A stretch of DNA of 16,744 bases, taken from Pseudomonadota bacterium (lineage in GTDB: Bacteria; Pseudomonadota; Alphaproteobacteria; Paracaedibacterales; CAITNM01). Positions 15,374 to 16,744 of this stretch are shown in pieces; positions within the stretch are counted from its first letter, which is position 1; every line of letters begins with the position of its first letter. A program made the translations under genes and the position numbers. The DNA lies in NCBI GenBank assembly GCA_026400695.1, contig JAPLON010000118.1, positions 16,251-32,994 on the forward strand. The letters run 5' to 3'. Under the pieces are notes generated by a model that searched no databases, had not been told where the DNA came from, and saw only the letters and a program-made list of their open reading frames with translations.

Positions 15374-16270
15374 TTACGAAGAGAATCGGGATGTGGGTGC
15401 ATGTAGCACCGGAATATGGTGTCCCTTTTCGCCTTTTAGGATTCTTACAACCATTTTGCCGGCTTCAATTCCCATTTCATATTGATCAGGTGCAATTGCC
15501 TCCTTTGCTCCGCGTTTTACTGATTCTGGATCAGAACAAAAGACTGGTATATTATGTTGGCGCGCTGTTTGAATCACGGCATCGATAGCTGATATTACTG
15601 TGTTATCATTTGTTAACATTATTGCATTAACATTTGGAACTGTGCCTTGTGATGCCTGTAAGACATCACCGGTCGAATAGGCAGGGGTTTTAATAACAAT
15701 GAAACCTGCGTTTTGTAACTTTTCTTCCAAACGTTCAACGTGAACGCGTGAATTTGTTTCGCCTGGGTTATAAATTATGCCTATTGCAGAATTTTTTGGT
15801 AGAAATTCCTGAATTAAAGAGACTTGCTTATCAATGTCTGGTGTATCGCATACTCCTGTAATATTATCTTTATTAGCACCAGATTCTTCTACAAGTTTTG
15901 CTGCAATTGGATCTGTTACTCCTGCAAAAACCATAGGTATATTTAGGGAATTTGCGGCATGCATTGCTTGTGCTGATGGTGTAGTAATGGCAACAAGTAC
16001 ATCAACATTTTTACCAATGAAATTATGAGCAATTTGCGTTGCTAATGATGGGTTACCTTGGGCAGATTGAAATTCAATTTTAATCTTATCGCCAAAGGCT
16101 GATTTTATTTCGTCTTCTATTCCTTGACGAATACGATCAAGCGACGGGTGTGGGGCAATTTGCGTAATTGCTACAACTTTATTCTGTAAAGTTTTGTCTT
16201 TGGTAAAATAACTAAGGTAAATAAATACGGATAAAACGGCTGCTATTAATAACGTGATTTTAGTATACAT
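15374..16270 (-). CDS. ABC transporter substrate-binding protein, TrpX-like (promoter-proximal copy)
   Basis: Tandem paralogue of the next gene downstream, with the same family layout: an N-terminal hydrophobic anchor (5-21) with no lipobox, SAQGNPSLATQIA (69-81), IPMVFAGVTDPIAAKL (111-126), YNPGETNS (167-174), TNDN (220-223), IPVFCSD (241-247) and APDQYEMGIEAGK (260-272). The start is supported by GGAG (16276-16279) five bases upstream of the ATG. At 298 residues it is shorter at the C-terminus than its paralogue, ending IPVLHAPTSRFSS where the other copy continues for some 20 more residues (KKVADEMKI and on); a small terminal truncation or frameshift is possible. It is the first gene of the unit and has a leader of about 175 bases with a hairpin. 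Confidence 0.87.
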   Translation of the reverse strand: MYTKITLLIAAVLSVFIYLSYFTKDKTLQNKVVAITQIAPHPSLDRIRQGIEDEIKSAFGDKIKIEFQSAQGNPSLATQIAHNFIGKNVDVLVAITTPSAQAMHAANSLNIPMVFAGVTDPIAAKLVEESGANKDNITGVCDTPDIDKQVSLIQEFLPKNSAIGIIYNPGETNSRVHVERLEEKLQNAGFIVIKTPAYSTGDVLQASQGTVPNVNAIMLTNDNTVISAIDAVIQTARQHNIPVFCSDPESVKRGAKEAIAPDQYEMGIEAGKMVVRILKGEKGHHIPVLHAPTSRFSS

Positions 16271-16293
16271 AAAAACTCCAACATAAAATGGCT

Positions 16294-16328
16294 AAAAAAA
16301 TTGATACGGGGTAATCAGAGATTATCCC
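16294..16328 (-). terminator. Terminator-like hairpin in the leader of the substrate-binding protein genes
   Basis: On the minus strand GGGATAATC and GATTACCCC pair around a TCT loop with one A-C mismatch, followed seven bases later by a run of seven T. It lies 24 to 58 bases before the ATG of the first binding-protein gene. It could be an attenuator, or the remains of a terminator of a lost upstream gene. The spacer between stem and T-run makes it a weak terminator. On the plus strand the same stem pairs fully with one G-U. Confidence 0.35.
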
Positions 16329-16381
16329 TGTCGCCATCGAGCAATATGTTGGTGCATCATAGTCATAGGTTTAACTGTGCA

Positions 16382-16519
16382 CTATTTTTTATAAATATTC
16401 AATAGTTTTTTGATGAGTGTCTTCCAACTTAACTGTACTAGTTTTTCATGCATTATAGCGTTTGTTAAAACTATAAGTATTAACAACTTTCTGCTCAAAA
16501 ATTTAGAAATTTGCGACAT
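16382..16519 (-). CDS. Possible 45-residue open frame upstream of the binding-protein genes
   Basis: An ATG-initiated frame of 45 codons beginning MSQISKFLSRKLL and ending LLNIYKK. It has a short hydrophobic stretch (about 12-19), a single Trp (residue 32) and many Lys. No Shine-Dalgarno precedes the ATG. It could be a leader peptide, a small membrane peptide, the eroded C-terminal tail of a larger protein (the ending loosely recalls the tails of GT4 glycosyltransferases), or chance. I recognise no family. Confidence 0.15.
   Translation of the reverse strand: MSQISKFLSRKLLILIVLTNAIMHEKLVQLSWKTLIKKLLNIYKK
16452..16457 (-). promoter_or_regulatory. Candidate -10 box for the substrate-binding protein operon
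   Basis: A perfect TATAAT on the minus strand, about 180 bases before the first binding-protein start. No good -35 hexamer is found at 16-18 bases (the best available is ATACTT), so the assignment rests on the -10 box alone and, given the base composition, may be chance. Confidence 0.25.
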
Positions 16520-16520
16520 A

Positions 16521-16551
16521 TTGTTATGATTTGATTAGACAAGTGTATACT
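16521..16551 (+). promoter_or_regulatory. Candidate promoter for the IS-interrupted gene
   Basis: TTGTTA (16521-16526) and TATACT (16546-16551) lie 19 bases apart, about 40 bases before an ATG that has an excellent Shine-Dalgarno. The -10 box matches consensus at five of six positions; the spacing is longer than ideal. Confidence 0.25.
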
Positions 16552-16592
16552 AAGTAAGTAACATGTTTTGTCTTCCACAAAAAAGGAAAAAT

Positions 16593-16628
16593 ATGAGAAA
16601 AACTTTTGGGGCTGTACCAGATAACTAA
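16593..16628 (+). pseudogene. 5' end of a gene interrupted by the IS1595-type element
   Basis: An ATG at 16593 is preceded by AAAAGGA (16581-16587) with five-base spacing, one of the best ribosome binding sites in the window. The frame reads MRKTF and at codon 6 enters the terminal repeat of the insertion sequence, where it ends after 11 codons. The original gene would continue beyond the far end of the element, outside the window. Its start (Met-Arg-Lys, then hydrophobic or polar residues) is too short to assign. Chance occurrence of this start cannot be excluded. Confidence 0.4.
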
Positions 16629-16744
16629 AAAAGAACAGCCTTAATCCATTGCTTTAACTGGCTTAATTGAGCTTTTGGATTAGGGTTATTAAATCGCCAC
16701 TCAGATTCCTTTAGAAATAGAGGAAAATTTTCTTTTGGTACACC
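16608..16744 (-). mobile_element. IS1595-family insertion sequence (IS1016-like), one end, truncated by window
   Basis: The element end is placed at 16608, where a terminal repeat beginning GGGGCTGTACCAGATAACT starts; this resembles the ends I know of for the IS1016 group of the IS1595 family. The transposase stop lies only 17 bases inside this end, which is usual for these compact elements. Family members duplicate 8 bases of target, which here would be AAACTTTT (16600-16607). The other end and its matching repeat are outside the window. Confidence 0.75.
16625..16744 (-). CDS. IS1595-family transposase, C-terminal end (partial)
   Basis: The last 39 codons of a DDE transposase run in from the window edge on the minus strand: a GVPKENFPLFLKESEWRFNN segment, then NPKAQLSQLKQWIKAVLF and a TAG stop. 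The pattern of LxLKExEWRFN close to the C-terminus, followed by a short Lys/Gln-rich helix, is characteristic of ISXO2/IS1016-like transposases of the IS1595 family. The catalytic residues lie upstream outside the window, so whether the element is active cannot be judged. Confidence 0.8.
   Translation of the reverse strand, partial: GVPKENFPLFLKESEWRFNNPNPKAQLSQLKQWIKAVLF

Larger units (their letters stand above)
16271..16607. other. 337-base intergenic region between the binding-protein genes and the insertion sequence
   Basis: AT-rich region with no long open frame and no recognisable tRNA or other RNA gene. Reading toward the binding-protein genes (minus strand) it holds a possible -10 box, a 45-codon open frame, the leader hairpin and the ribosome binding site. 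Reading the other way it holds a possible promoter, a good Shine-Dalgarno and the start of a gene cut by the insertion sequence. Confidence 0.6.

Noticed and set aside
1..16744. CRISPR arrays, tRNA or rRNA genes, toxin-antitoxin or defence islands
   Set aside because: No regularly spaced repeats, cloverleaf-like segments, rRNA signature sequences or defence-family motifs were found on either strand.

Overview
The window is AT-rich and gene-dense, and it reads as chromosomal DNA of an alphaproteobacterium. The best lineage clues are the N-terminus of IF2 (a GLGKRLELKR stretch followed by SFTHGRSK and VEVKRRK), the NusA with two C-terminal acidic repeats ending near REHWF, and the long CTC-type ribosomal protein L25 placed directly before pth. 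The low GC, an IS1595-type element and decaying or duplicated genes would fit a host-associated lineage such as the Holosporales or relatives, but that narrower placement is inference.

Layout. Bases 1-1283 hold the 3' part of a dihydrolipoamide dehydrogenase (lpdA), which meets a secreted S9-family serine peptidase head-on across a strong bidirectional terminator. Then comes a plus-strand block: peroxiredoxin, xerD, rimP, nusA in two pieces, and infB. The usual ylxR is absent between nusA and infB, and rbfA is absent after infB; instead a convergent membrane-associated metal-dependent hydrolase (YdjM/DUF457 type) follows. A second plus-strand operon is rplY-pth followed by two tandem, overlapping, paralogous GT4 glycosyltransferases, closed by a bidirectional terminator. 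On the minus strand are two tandem TrpX-like ABC substrate-binding proteins without a visible permease or ATPase. The last 137 bases are the end of an IS1595-family insertion sequence, which has landed five codons into a gene that has a good ribosome binding site.

How the genes work together. RimP (30S maturation), NusA (transcription elongation/termination), IF2 (initiation), L25 (5S rRNA binding) and Pth (peptidyl-tRNA recycling) form two blocks of the gene-expression machinery. XerD resolves chromosome dimers, and lpdA serves the 2-oxoacid dehydrogenase complexes. The glycosyltransferases probably build a surface glycan and the substrate-binding proteins feed an importer encoded elsewhere.

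No complete novel defence or mobile system is visible. The most notable observation is nusA: an apparent loss of about 70 bases inside the S1 domain splits this normally essential gene into two well-preserved open frames that overlap as ATGGTGA. It is either a real split or pseudogene event or an assembly error. Other points of interest are a 43-base identity tract shared by the two glycosyltransferase genes, the orphan duplicated binding proteins with a structured leader, and the IS-interrupted gene start.
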